A DNA stretch of 7,599 bases from the NCBI GenBank assembly GCA_008933045.1, contig WBXJ01000144.1:1-7599 (forward strand), written 5' to 3'. The notes beneath the pieces were generated by a model, which saw nothing but the letters and a program-made list of their open reading frames with translations, did no database searches and had not been told where the DNA came from. Shown here piece after piece: positions 1-6,874 of this stretch. This DNA comes from Verrucomicrobiota bacterium (GTDB lineage: Bacteria; Verrucomicrobiota; Verrucomicrobiia; Limisphaerales; SXQI01). Each line of letters opens with the position of its first letter. The first letter of the stretch is position 1. Both the position numbers and the translations under genes were made by a program.

Positions 1-70
1 AACCGTTTTCATCAACCCCAAAGCCACCGCCTTGACGCCCCAATGCGTCAGGTTAGGATCAAAGTCGTGA
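1..70 (+). CDS. C-terminal end of an unidentified upstream gene (partial)
   Basis: Reading from base 2, an open frame runs to a TGA at 68-70 and codes for the last 22 residues of a protein whose start lies outside the window. The segment contains VFINPKATALTP followed by a short polar tail. The stop overlaps the likely modA start in a GTGA arrangement, the usual sign of translational coupling, which supports this being a real gene end in the same operon as modA. The V-x-x-x-x-K-A-T-x-L pattern is loosely like the last strand of a Mop/TOBE molybdate-binding domain (found in ModE and ModC), but 22 residues are too few to identify the family. The other frames either stop early or are modA's own frame. 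Confidence 0.5.
   Translation, partial: TVFINPKATALTPQCVRLGSKS
50..58 (+). promoter_or_regulatory. Ribosome binding site deciding the modA start
   Basis: AGGTTAGGA contains an AGGA core ending 8 bases before GTG 67. No comparable purine-rich site precedes ATG 43, the first in-frame ATG. This, together with the GTGA stop/start overlap, favours GTG 67 as the modA start. Confidence 0.5.
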
Positions 71-825
71 AAATAGTCACCATGCTGCTTCTCTGGCTAT
101 TGTTTGCAGCGCAAACTAGTGCCGAGCCGAGTTGCACTCTGGCGGCAGCCTCTGACCTGATCCCAGTGATGGCCGATTTAAAATCCGCCTTTGCTAAGGA
201 ACATCCTCAGACTCAAGTAAAAGTTTCCTTCGGATCTTCCGGTAATTTTTTTGCCCAAATTCGCAATGGCGCACCCTTAGACCTTTTTCTTTCTGCAGAC
301 ACCAACTACCCATCAATGCTGATCAAACACGGCAGCGGTGATCCCGCCTCTCTGACGCTTTATGCGATCGGACATCTAGTTCTCTGGACCTCCACTTCAA
401 ATCTCCAGATTTCCACCAACCTAAGCGCGTTAGTAACAAACGCAGGAATTAGCCGCATCGCTCTGCCCAACCCATCGCACTCACCCTATGGCAGAGCAGC
501 GAAATCCGCCTTGGAACATTTGGGTCTCTGGTCAAGCTTGCAACACAAACTTGTGCTTGGAGAAAATGCGGCACAAGCCATGCAATTTGCCCAAAGTGGG
601 CACGCGCAAGTCTCCATGCTCCCCCTTTCCATGGCTCAGAATCGACCTGAGGGCTCCGGTAATTTTGTAAAAATCCCACCCGAGTGGTATCCTCCAATTC
701 ACCAAGCTGGAGTGCTCACCACACAAGGCTCCCAGAACCCGGTCGCTCGGCAATTCCTAGCTTTTCTAGTCAGCCAATCCGGAAAACAAATCTTCGCCAG
801 TCACGGTTTTTCGCTCCCCGATTAA
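67..825 (+). CDS. modA: Molybdate ABC transporter, periplasmic substrate-binding protein ModA
   Basis: This is the periplasmic binding protein that captures molybdate (or tungstate) and hands it to ModB. Counting from GTG 67 (252 aa), residues 1-19 form a signal peptide: Lys2, a hydrophobic core MLLLWLLFAA, and a TSA/E cleavage site. The mature part has the family landmarks: AAASDL (26-31), FGSSGNF (55-61), GAPLDLFLSAD (68-78), LPNPSHSPYGRAA (133-145) and GENAAQA (165-171). The two Ser-containing loops and the PYGRAA hinge are typical of oxyanion binding in ModA. The length is normal for the family. ATG 43 in the same frame would add eight basic residues but has no ribosome site; GTG 67 overlaps the upstream stop and has one. 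modB follows after 3 bases. The family is certain; the start is less so. Confidence 0.93.
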   Translation: MKIVTMLLLWLLFAAQTSAEPSCTLAAASDLIPVMADLKSAFAKEHPQTQVKVSFGSSGNFFAQIRNGAPLDLFLSADTNYPSMLIKHGSGDPASLTLYAIGHLVLWTSTSNLQISTNLSALVTNAGISRIALPNPSHSPYGRAAKSALEHLGLWSSLQHKLVLGENAAQAMQFAQSGHAQVSMLPLSMAQNRPEGSGNFVKIPPEWYPPIHQAGVLTTQGSQNPVARQFLAFLVSQSGKQIFASHGFSLPD

Positions 826-828
826 ACC

Positions 829-1524
829 ATGAACTTTGAATCGCAAACTCACGGATTGATGGAGGCGTTCGGACTCACCATCCAACTAGCCTTGACCACC
901 ACGACCCTGCTTTTAGTGATCGGGATCCCCTTGGCACTCTGGTTAAACCATGACCGTCGAGGCAGGAAAATCTGGATCGAAACCCTCATCACACTACCGA
1001 TTGTCTTACCTCCCACCGTCATCGGATTCTATTTACTCATCCTATTCTCACCGCACCACCCTATCGGTTCAATCTGGTTCCAGACCACAGGCAAAACCCT
1101 TGCTTTTAGTTTTCCGGGCTTGGTGATTGGCTCTGTCATTTACAGCCTTCCATTTGCAGTCCAACCCTTTCAAACTGCCTTCCGAAATGTCCCACTCGAT
1201 TGTATGGAGGTCGCGGAAACGCTCGGCGCATCTCGGTGGCAAAGATTTTGGAATATTGAGCTTCCCCTCGCAAGGCGGGGTATAATGGGTGGAGCAACCC
1301 TGAGCTTCGCCCACACCATGGGCGAGTTTGGTGTCGTGCTAATGCTCGGAGGCAGTATTCCCGGAGCCACACGCGTTGCCTCCATTGCTCTTTATGACGA
1401 GGTTCAACAACTGAATTACCCTGCCGCGCACGCTTATGCTGCGGTGCTGCTCCTCGGTTCGTTCGCTTTACTTTCCGTCGTTAATTGGCTCAATCGTCGC
1501 CATCTCATCGAAGACAAAAACTGA
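829..1524 (+). CDS. modB: Molybdate ABC transporter permease ModB
   Basis: This inner-membrane permease forms the molybdate channel and couples to a ModC ATPase. The 231 aa are mostly hydrophobic, with about five membrane segments (roughly residues 14-39, 50-73, 94-113, 155-176 and 200-221). The cytoplasmic EAA loop that docks to the ATPase is clear at 127-151: EVAETLGASRW, then the LPLARRG end. It is followed by HTMGEFGVVLMLGG (162-175), the characteristic ModB signature. Length is normal. It starts 3 bases after the modA stop, with no strong ribosome site, so it is probably read by coupling from modA. No modC follows: the next gene is hpf. The ATPase must be upstream of the window, elsewhere in the genome, or supplied by another transporter. 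Confidence 0.95.
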   Translation: MNFESQTHGLMEAFGLTIQLALTTTTLLLVIGIPLALWLNHDRRGRKIWIETLITLPIVLPPTVIGFYLLILFSPHHPIGSIWFQTTGKTLAFSFPGLVIGSVIYSLPFAVQPFQTAFRNVPLDCMEVAETLGASRWQRFWNIELPLARRGIMGGATLSFAHTMGEFGVVLMLGGSIPGATRVASIALYDEVQQLNYPAAHAYAAVLLLGSFALLSVVNWLNRRHLIEDKN

Positions 1525-1566
1525 GAAGCACTGGATTTTTTTGCAAACCGGATCCATATTGAAAGT

Positions 1567-1914
1567 GTGAAACTTATTTTATCAACGCATAACGTAACCC
1601 TCACAGAAGCCATCGAACAACACATCCTCTCGAGGATTGATAAGTTAGAACATTTCGACCGCTGGGCCATCAACGCCCGAGTCGTGTTAACTCATGACAT
1701 GACTAAAATACCCGAACGGCAATTTAAGTGCTCCATGCGCCTCTCCGTCCCAGGCCCTGATCTCTACGCTGAAGATTCTGAAAACGACCTCTATGCAGCG
1801 ATCGATCTGGTCACCAAAAAAATTGAACAACAAATCCGAAAAAGTCACAACAAACGCAAAGCAAAAAAACATTCCGATGCGGCGGCTAGTAAAAAATCCC
1901 GTCAATCGGATTGA
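1567..1914 (+). CDS. hpf: Ribosome hibernation promoting factor, short HPF/RaiA type
   Basis: This is a small ribosome-associated protein of the HPF/RaiA (S30AE) family, which binds the 30S decoding region in slow growth or stress and blocks translation. The 115 aa begin at a GTG codon and show the beta-alpha-beta-beta-beta-alpha pattern: a first helix near 11-29, strands around 35-65, then the diagnostic DLYAEDSENDLYAAID (65-80) and KKIEQQIRKSHNKRK (84-98). The basic, Lys-rich C-terminal tail (93-111) would contact rRNA. It lacks the roughly 70-residue dimerisation domain of long HPF, so it belongs to the short class. The names hpf and raiA cannot be told apart reliably from sequence in this lineage. 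The gap from modB is 42 bases with no obvious terminator, and a strong terminator follows. Confidence 0.9.
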   Translation: MKLILSTHNVTLTEAIEQHILSRIDKLEHFDRWAINARVVLTHDMTKIPERQFKCSMRLSVPGPDLYAEDSENDLYAAIDLVTKKIEQQIRKSHNKRKAKKHSDAAASKKSRQSD

Positions 1915-1943
1915 GTTGATTTCTCTCAACAATTCTCAACCCG

Positions 1944-1971
1944 ACCGGGAAGTTTCAGCTTCCCGGTTTTT
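1944..1971 (+). terminator. Intrinsic terminator after hpf
   Basis: A perfect 9-bp stem, ACCGGGAAG (1944-1952) with CTTCCCGGT (1959-1967), encloses a 6-base loop and runs straight into TTTTT (1967-1971). It lies 29 bases after the hpf stop on the same strand. This is a textbook Rho-independent terminator and separates the mod-hpf transcript from the amidohydrolase gene. Confidence 0.9.
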
Positions 1972-2000
1972 GCGTCATCCACTCAGCTAAAAACCTTCTC

Positions 2001-3251
2001 ATGACGACAGTCCGCGCCAGACTTGTCCTTCCCCTCAACCAACCGCCGATCGAGGACGGAGCCGTCACAATTCACAACGGACGCATCGCCTCCGTTGGCT
2101 CTTGGGATTCATATCACGCAAGTGCTTCCAACACCGTAATCGATCTAGGCTCGCGAATCCTGATGCCGGGGTTAGTCAATACCCATTGCCACCTTGACTA
2201 CTCCAACATGGCCGGAAAAATCCCGCCGCCCAGTGATTTTCCTGCATGGATCAAATCAATCCTCGTGCTAAAAAGTCATTGGGATTACTCCGATTACGCG
2301 CAGTCCTGGCTCACGGGTGCCGCCCAAGCCCTGCACACAGGAACCACCACCCTTGCCGATATCGAGGCGGTTCCCGAACTGCTGCCCCACGTCTGGGAAT
2401 CTACCTCCCTGCGGCTCATCTCACTCCTAGAAATGACCGGCGTTCGCAGCGGGCAAAACCCCGAAGCCACCCTCAGTCAGGCACTAAGTTTTCTCAACAA
2501 CCTGCCACGCAGCAGCCATCGCAGCCTTGGTCTCTCGCCGCACGCACCCTACTCCACCTCGGCCCAGCTACTCCGCCTCACCGGTCTAGCCGCCCAAGAA
2601 TTCAACTTGCCGCTCGCCATTCATGCGGCTGAGTCCTACGAGGAATTCGAAATGTTTATGGCTGGACGCGGTCCCCTCTTTGATTGGCTCAAAAGCCAAC
2701 GTGACATGACAGCCTGCGGGCTTGGCTCCCCCATCCGTTATTTGCATCAACAAGGGCTACTCTCCCCACGTCTCCTCGCCATTCATGTGAATTACCTCGC
2801 TCCGGAAGATCTCCAACTTCTCGTAACCAACCGAGTGAACGTGATCCATTGCCCCCGCAGCCATCGGTACTTTGATCATGCCCCATTCCCCTTCCAGTCA
2901 ATGCGAGACGCAGGAATCAATATTTGTTTGGCCACCGATTCCCTTGCTAGCATCCACAAAAATCAAGGCCAACTTCCTGAGCTAAACCTTTTTGAGGAAC
3001 TCCGCGCCTTCACAACCACGAACCCTCAAATTGCTCCTGAAGAAATTCTCAACATGGTCACCCTCAACGCCGCACAAGCACTCGGTCGACAAGGCGAGCT
3101 CGGAGAATTACGCCCCAACGCTCACGCCGACCTGATAGCAGTCCCCTACAATGGCAACCTGAGCAACTGTTTTGACTACCTCGTCAACACTATCCCCACG
3201 CCAGACTTCATCATGATCCAAGGCCAAACTTGCGTTTGCCCAGCCTCCTAA
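2001..3251 (+). CDS. Metal-dependent amidohydrolase, probable aminodeoxyfutalosine deaminase-like
   Basis: This is a 416-aa member of the AtzA/SsnA/MtaD branch of the amidohydrolase superfamily, a TIM barrel with one metal that usually deaminates purine-like or triazine rings. Metal and catalytic residues fall in family order: His62 and His64 in THCHLDYS, then SPHAPYS (179-185), His208 and Glu211 in IHAAES, His262 in IHVNYL, and Asp313 in ATDS. An N-terminal beta-sandwich segment (1-55, with NGRIASVG) and the C-terminal AHADLIAV strand complete the composite domain. The CPRSHRYF motif (284-291) and the roughly 50-residue spacing between Glu211 and His262 recall aminodeoxyfutalosine deaminases of futalosine-pathway menaquinone synthesis, but the substrate is inferred; other purine deaminases remain possible. 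No mqn genes lie nearby. ATG 2001 gives a complete N-terminus but has no clear ribosome site and lies only 29 bases after the hpf terminator. Confidence 0.85.
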   Translation: MTTVRARLVLPLNQPPIEDGAVTIHNGRIASVGSWDSYHASASNTVIDLGSRILMPGLVNTHCHLDYSNMAGKIPPPSDFPAWIKSILVLKSHWDYSDYAQSWLTGAAQALHTGTTTLADIEAVPELLPHVWESTSLRLISLLEMTGVRSGQNPEATLSQALSFLNNLPRSSHRSLGLSPHAPYSTSAQLLRLTGLAAQEFNLPLAIHAAESYEEFEMFMAGRGPLFDWLKSQRDMTACGLGSPIRYLHQQGLLSPRLLAIHVNYLAPEDLQLLVTNRVNVIHCPRSHRYFDHAPFPFQSMRDAGINICLATDSLASIHKNQGQLPELNLFEELRAFTTTNPQIAPEEILNMVTLNAAQALGRQGELGELRPNAHADLIAVPYNGNLSNCFDYLVNTIPTPDFIMIQGQTCVCPAS

Positions 3252-3325
3252 TCCCACCCTTGGACTCGATTACGAATATTTGACGCTAAAATGCACTTTT
3301 CCTTTTTCAATTTTCCCCTTTAATC

Positions 3326-3330
3326 AGGAG
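3326..3330 (+). promoter_or_regulatory. Ribosome binding site of tyrA
   Basis: AGGAG lies four bases before ATG 3335. It is one of the few strong Shine-Dalgarno sequences in the window; the spacing is slightly short. Confidence 0.7.
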
Positions 3331-3334
3331 CCAA

Positions 3335-4219
3335 ATGCCTTGGCAAAAAGTTGCACTCATCGGGGTAGGTTTGCTGGGAGGATCAATTGGTCTCGCCCTC
3401 CGCCAAGGTCGCCTCGCGCACTCGGTCGTTGGCTACGTCCGACGACCCGAAGCCATCGTTGAGTGTCAAAAAATCGGGGTCGTGGACAGTGCCACAACCG
3501 ATCTCCAAGACGCGGTGCAAGGTGCTGATCTTGTCATTTTATGCACACCACTCGGGCAGATGCGGGACCTGACCGCCAAAATCTTACCCCACCTCAACTC
3601 GGGTGCGATTATCACTGATGTCGGCAGCGTCAAACACTCCGTGCATGACGCCCTCGAACCCCTATGCCAGAACGCAGGCATCACCTTCGTCGGCAGCCAC
3701 CCAATGGCAGGTTCAGAAAAAATGGGCGTCACCGCAGCTCGAGTTGACCTCTTTCAAAACGCACTTTGCGTCATTACTGCCTTAGAAACCACCCCTGCCT
3801 CCGCCGTCCAACGAATCGAAAAATTCTGGAGCTCCCTCGGTGCACGCATCTTGCATCTCTCTCCCACCGTTCACGACACCTTCACCGCACGTTCGAGTCA
3901 CCTGCCTCACCTCGTTGCCGCCCAACTCGTCAACCTCATTCTCGACCCAGCCCACCCCCTCGATCAGGCTGCGCTCTGCGCCAATGGCTTCAAAGATGCG
4001 ACACGTATCGCCTCAAGCTCGCCAGAGATGTGGCGAGATATCTCCCTGACGAATCACGTTGAACTCGGCAATGCCCTCGACCAATTCATCGAGGCCCTCC
4101 AATCCTTTCGCACCACCCTTGCTGCAGGCGATGCGGAACGAATCGGCTTTCTATTCCAACAAGCCAAAAACCGACGCGACGCATGGGCAAGCCAATCGGT
4201 CTTGCCACCACCCGCCTAG
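3335..4219 (+). CDS. tyrA: Prephenate dehydrogenase (TyrA)
   Basis: This enzyme oxidatively decarboxylates prephenate (or arogenate) to 4-hydroxyphenylpyruvate (or tyrosine) in tyrosine synthesis, in the cytoplasm. The 294 aa hold an N-terminal Rossmann domain with GVGLLGG (10-16), the VILCTPLG strand (67-74) and TDVGSVK (94-100). SHPMAGSE (121-128) carries the active-site His122. The helical C-terminal domain has SSHLPHLVAAQL (187-198) and GFKDATRIASSSPEMWRDI (218-236). There is no chorismate mutase or ACT domain, so the protein is monofunctional and may lack simple tyrosine feedback. At the end of the second beta strand it reads GYVRRP (33-38) rather than the acidic residue usual in NAD-specific forms, which hints at NADP use. 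The TAG stop lies inside the aroA ribosome site. In some proteobacteria the two enzymes are fused into one protein; here they stay separate and in different frames. Confidence 0.95.
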   Translation: MPWQKVALIGVGLLGGSIGLALRQGRLAHSVVGYVRRPEAIVECQKIGVVDSATTDLQDAVQGADLVILCTPLGQMRDLTAKILPHLNSGAIITDVGSVKHSVHDALEPLCQNAGITFVGSHPMAGSEKMGVTAARVDLFQNALCVITALETTPASAVQRIEKFWSSLGARILHLSPTVHDTFTARSSHLPHLVAAQLVNLILDPAHPLDQAALCANGFKDATRIASSSPEMWRDISLTNHVELGNALDQFIEALQSFRTTLAAGDAERIGFLFQQAKNRRDAWASQSVLPPPA

Positions 4220-4222
4220 GAG
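4218..4222 (+). promoter_or_regulatory. aroA ribosome binding site overlapping the tyrA stop codon
   Basis: AGGAG at 4218-4222 shares bases with the tyrA TAG (4217-4219) and sits 8 bases before ATG 4231. Its strength and spacing fix the aroA start at 4231 rather than ATG 4183, which lies inside tyrA. Ribosomes ending on tyrA would cover or expose this site, suggesting coupled translation. Confidence 0.8.
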
Positions 4223-4230
4223 CTTTACCC

Positions 4231-5499
4231 ATGCCTCTGCCAGACCTGATCGAGATCCAACCGCTGCTCCAGCCCGTCAGAGCAGCAGTGAAGGTTCCTG
4301 GCTCCAAGAGCATCACCAACCGTGCTCTTGTCCTAGCTGCCCTTTCAGAGGGGATGACAACACTCACAGGGGCTCTTTGGAGCGAGGACACCCAAGTGAT
4401 GGTGCAATGCCTACAAACGCTTGGGTTCACCATCCACGTCCAACTCGATCCCGAAGAACACTCCAACAGAACCATTCAGGTGCACGGTCTAGGAGGACAT
4501 TTCCCTCCTTCCAATCGTCAAGAACCCTGCGATCTTTTCGTCGGAAACGCCGGCACAGCAGCCCGTTTTCTCAGCGCAATGCTCTGCCTTGGCCAGGGAA
4601 CTTACCGCCTTCATGGGGTTCCTCGAATGCACGAGCGTCCTCAGTCCCCTTTATTTGAGGCACTGCGTGAACTTGGCTATCGGATCGACTCTCCGAACAA
4701 CAAGTTACCCGCCACCATTCACGGAAGTGGACCACGATCCAATTCCTGCCGTGTGAGCACCATCGAAAGCTCGCAGTTCGCTTCAGCCCTCCTACTTTGC
4801 GCACTGATCGGCCGTTGGAAAGTCGAGATTTTAGGGTTTAATCCGGAGGAATCCCCCTATATCACCATGACGTCTTCCCTCATAAAATCATTTCGAATCC
4901 GTGGAGGTGAATTTCAGATCGAGCCGGACGCATCAAGCGGCAGCTATTTTTGGGGAGCAGGTCACCTTCTCCATCCGCCCAGCAACATCACCGTTCAGAA
5001 GTGGCCCGATTCAGGGTGGCAAATTGATGCCGATCTACCCAATTACTTACCTCTCCCCTCCTCTCTCTCCCGCGCCGACCAGCTAGGCGATGCGATCATG
5101 ACGGCGATCGTTCTTGGTCCATTTGCCGAGCATCCCACCACCTTCACCAACCTAGGTCGCCTGCGAGTTCAGGAATGCGAACGAGTTCAAGCACTCCGCA
5201 CCGAGTTGGCGAAATGCGGTGCCAAGATTCAGGAAATCGGTGACACCCTCAGAATCCACCCCTCCCCCCTGCACGGTGCCACGATCGAAACCTACCATGA
5301 TCATCGGATGGCAATGTGTTTTGGGATGCTCGGCCTCAAAGTACCCGGCATTAAAATTCAGAACCCCTCCTGCGTCAAAAAAACGTTCCCAGACTTCTTC
5401 GCCAAACTCGCCGTATCTCCCCCGCAAGGGTTGGGTGCCACTCTCCTCAACGGTGCCACGGGCCAAACCCTATCTACAGCCGAACTCATCGCTGATTAA
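4231..5499 (+). CDS. aroA: 3-phosphoshikimate 1-carboxyvinyltransferase (EPSP synthase)
   Basis: EPSP synthase joins phosphoenolpyruvate to shikimate 3-phosphate in the sixth step of the shikimate pathway, feeding chorismate and, through tyrA next door, tyrosine. The 422 aa show VPGSKSITNRALVLAAL (22-38; Lys26, Ser27, Arg31), GNAGTAARFL (105-114), HGVPRMHERPQSPL (128-141), ESSQFASALLL (179-189), the catalytic Asp287 in LGDAIMTA, YHDHRMAM (355-362) and KKTFPDFF (383-390). GNAGTA keeps the Gly that in the usual class I enzymes goes with glyphosate sensitivity. One active-site position is unusual: RVQECER (312-318) has Gln314 where the common motif is RVKExxR, so the equivalent of E. coli Lys340 is replaced. 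ATG 4231 is chosen because it has an ideal AGGAG; the in-frame ATG 4183 overlaps tyrA by 37 bases and adds a non-conserved 16-residue leader. Confidence 0.95.
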   Translation: MPLPDLIEIQPLLQPVRAAVKVPGSKSITNRALVLAALSEGMTTLTGALWSEDTQVMVQCLQTLGFTIHVQLDPEEHSNRTIQVHGLGGHFPPSNRQEPCDLFVGNAGTAARFLSAMLCLGQGTYRLHGVPRMHERPQSPLFEALRELGYRIDSPNNKLPATIHGSGPRSNSCRVSTIESSQFASALLLCALIGRWKVEILGFNPEESPYITMTSSLIKSFRIRGGEFQIEPDASSGSYFWGAGHLLHPPSNITVQKWPDSGWQIDADLPNYLPLPSSLSRADQLGDAIMTAIVLGPFAEHPTTFTNLGRLRVQECERVQALRTELAKCGAKIQEIGDTLRIHPSPLHGATIETYHDHRMAMCFGMLGLKVPGIKIQNPSCVKKTFPDFFAKLAVSPPQGLGATLLNGATGQTLSTAELIAD

Positions 5500-5533
5500 C
5501 CGCATTCAACGAAGAATTTTTACACCACAGAAC

Positions 5534-6184
5534 ATGTCTCCCATCGTCATCGCTATCGACGGCACAAGTGCCTCCGGCAAGAGCACCAATGCTAAACTTG
5601 TTTCCAAATCGTTGGGCTACACCTACGTCGATACCGGCGCAATGTATCGCACATTAGCTTGGTATTGCCTCAAGGAAAAAATCGACATCCACGACCCGAA
5701 GAAAGTCGGTGCGGCCTGTCGTAAATGGAAAACCACATTAGCCTGTGTCGAAGCCCAAGTTAGGCTTCTCGTCGATGGCTACTATCCTACCAAAGAAATT
5801 CGAACCGCAGAAACCTCCGCCGCCGTCCCTCATATCGCTGCCGTTCCCAAAGTTCGGGATTGGATGAAACAACAACAACGGTCTTGCACACAATTTGGAA
5901 ACTTAGTGATGGAGGGCCGAGATATTGGATCCGTGGTTTTTCCCGAGACTGACTTTAAATTCTACCTCGACGCCACCCTCGCCGAACGCGAGCGTCGTCG
6001 TCTCGCTGAAGGAGTCGATGAGAATCTGGCCGAACGTGACCACCGCGACTCCCAGCGAGCCACAGCACCCCTCATGATCCCATTGGGTGCCATCGTGATC
6101 AATAACTCGGGACTCACCGCCGAAGAGACCACACGCCAAATCGTCACCCAAATTCGGCAACGTTTACCCACATCCCGAGCCTGA
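5534..6184 (+). CDS. cmk: Cytidylate kinase
   Basis: Cytidylate kinase phosphorylates CMP and dCMP with ATP to supply CTP and dCTP and to recycle the CMP released in phospholipid synthesis. The 216 aa show the P-loop GTSASGKST (10-18), YVDTGAMYR (31-39) of the CMP-binding region, EGRDIGSVVFP (127-137) and the lid motif RDHRDSQRATAPL (168-180). VINNSGL (188-194) and a final helix complete a normal-length enzyme. The frame stays open back to 5219, but that stretch lies within aroA in another frame and carries no kinase residues. ATG 5534 directly precedes the conserved SPIVIAIDG strand and is the natural start, though no clear ribosome site is visible. It lies 34 bases after aroA and 26 before plsC. 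Confidence 0.95.
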   Translation: MSPIVIAIDGTSASGKSTNAKLVSKSLGYTYVDTGAMYRTLAWYCLKEKIDIHDPKKVGAACRKWKTTLACVEAQVRLLVDGYYPTKEIRTAETSAAVPHIAAVPKVRDWMKQQQRSCTQFGNLVMEGRDIGSVVFPETDFKFYLDATLAERERRRLAEGVDENLAERDHRDSQRATAPLMIPLGAIVINNSGLTAEETTRQIVTQIRQRLPTSRA

Positions 6185-6210
6185 TGCTAATCCCCAGTTA
6201 GCAACCGTCT

Positions 6211-6843
6211 ATGAACCTCAGCTATCGCATCGGATGGACAGCCTTCCGCCTGATTTACTCAACCTACTTTCGCTGGAAAGTGATTGATCCACAGAACGTC
6301 CCCCTCGATGGCCCAGCGATCCTTGCGTCCAACCACGCCAGCTTTATTGATCCCCCCTTAATTGGATCAGGTCTACATCGATCCATGAATTATTTAGCGC
6401 GCGAATCCCTGTTTCGTTTCCCCGTGATCGGTTGGATTCTCCGCTCCTGGAACGCAGTCCCTGTAGATCGGGACGGCGCCGGTGCCAAAGGCTTGCGAAA
6501 CATCCTCGATCGACTCCTTTCAGGCAGCGCAATCATCCTATTTCCAGAAGGCACTCGGACTTACAATGGTGAACTCCAACCCCCACGCTCGGGCATTGGC
6601 CTCATCGTGATCAAATCCGAAGCACCAGTAATCCCCGTACGTGTTTTTGGAACCTTCGCCGCTTACGGTCGTCAGTTCACCATCCCCAGACCCTATCCCA
6701 TCGCCGTTCGATACGGTAGCCCCATTGATTTTACCGCCCTACGCAGCGAGGCAAAGACCTGCTCCAAACCTCGACTCAAACAGATATACCAAGAAGTTGC
6801 CGATCAGATTATGGCGGCGATAAGGGCGATCACCCTGAAATAA
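6211..6843 (+). CDS. plsC: 1-acyl-sn-glycerol-3-phosphate acyltransferase (PlsC family)
   Basis: This membrane-associated acyltransferase adds the second acyl chain to lysophosphatidic acid to make phosphatidic acid, the precursor of membrane phospholipids. The 210 aa carry the four blocks of the family in order: NHASFID (41-47, the HX4D catalytic pair His42 and Asp47), VPVDRD (83-88), FPEGTR (111-116, binding the glycerol phosphate) and VIPVRVFG (140-147). The first 20 residues are amphipathic to hydrophobic and could anchor the protein at the inner membrane. A cmk-plsC pairing is common in bacteria and matches use of CTP in CDP-diacylglycerol formation. It is the last gene of the + strand run. 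Exact acyl donor and substrate cannot be read from sequence; related lysophospholipid acyltransferases share the motifs. Confidence 0.92.
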   Translation: MNLSYRIGWTAFRLIYSTYFRWKVIDPQNVPLDGPAILASNHASFIDPPLIGSGLHRSMNYLARESLFRFPVIGWILRSWNAVPVDRDGAGAKGLRNILDRLLSGSAIILFPEGTRTYNGELQPPRSGIGLIVIKSEAPVIPVRVFGTFAAYGRQFTIPRPYPIAVRYGSPIDFTALRSEAKTCSKPRLKQIYQEVADQIMAAIRAITLK

Positions 6844-6874
6844 TCCAGAACCGCTGCCTCAAATTTCAGCCCAA

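Noticed and set aside
1069..1385. Overlapping open frames on the - strand inside modB
   Set aside because: They lie antisense to a well-conserved gene and encode low-complexity, Arg/Pro-rich sequences with no recognisable domain; shadows of modB codon use.
1915..1940. Small inverted repeat GTTGA/TCAAC and repeated CTCAAC just after hpf
   Set aside because: The arms are only 5-6 bases and the stronger perfect terminator follows at once; not distinguishable from chance.
3260..3292. Possible promoter before tyrA (TTGGAC and TAAAAT)
   Set aside because: TAAAAT at 3287-3292 is a good -10, but the spacing to TTGGAC is 21 bases and nothing fits at 16-18, so it was not annotated.
4059..4658. A 199-codon + strand open frame spanning the end of tyrA and the start of aroA
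   Set aside because: Its product is rich in Ser, Arg and Pro with no domain, and both strongly conserved genes cover the same bases in other frames.
5219..5533. In-frame extension of the cmk reading frame upstream of ATG 5534
   Set aside because: It overlaps aroA in another frame and shows no kinase-related residues; the conserved first strand and P-loop begin right after ATG 5534.
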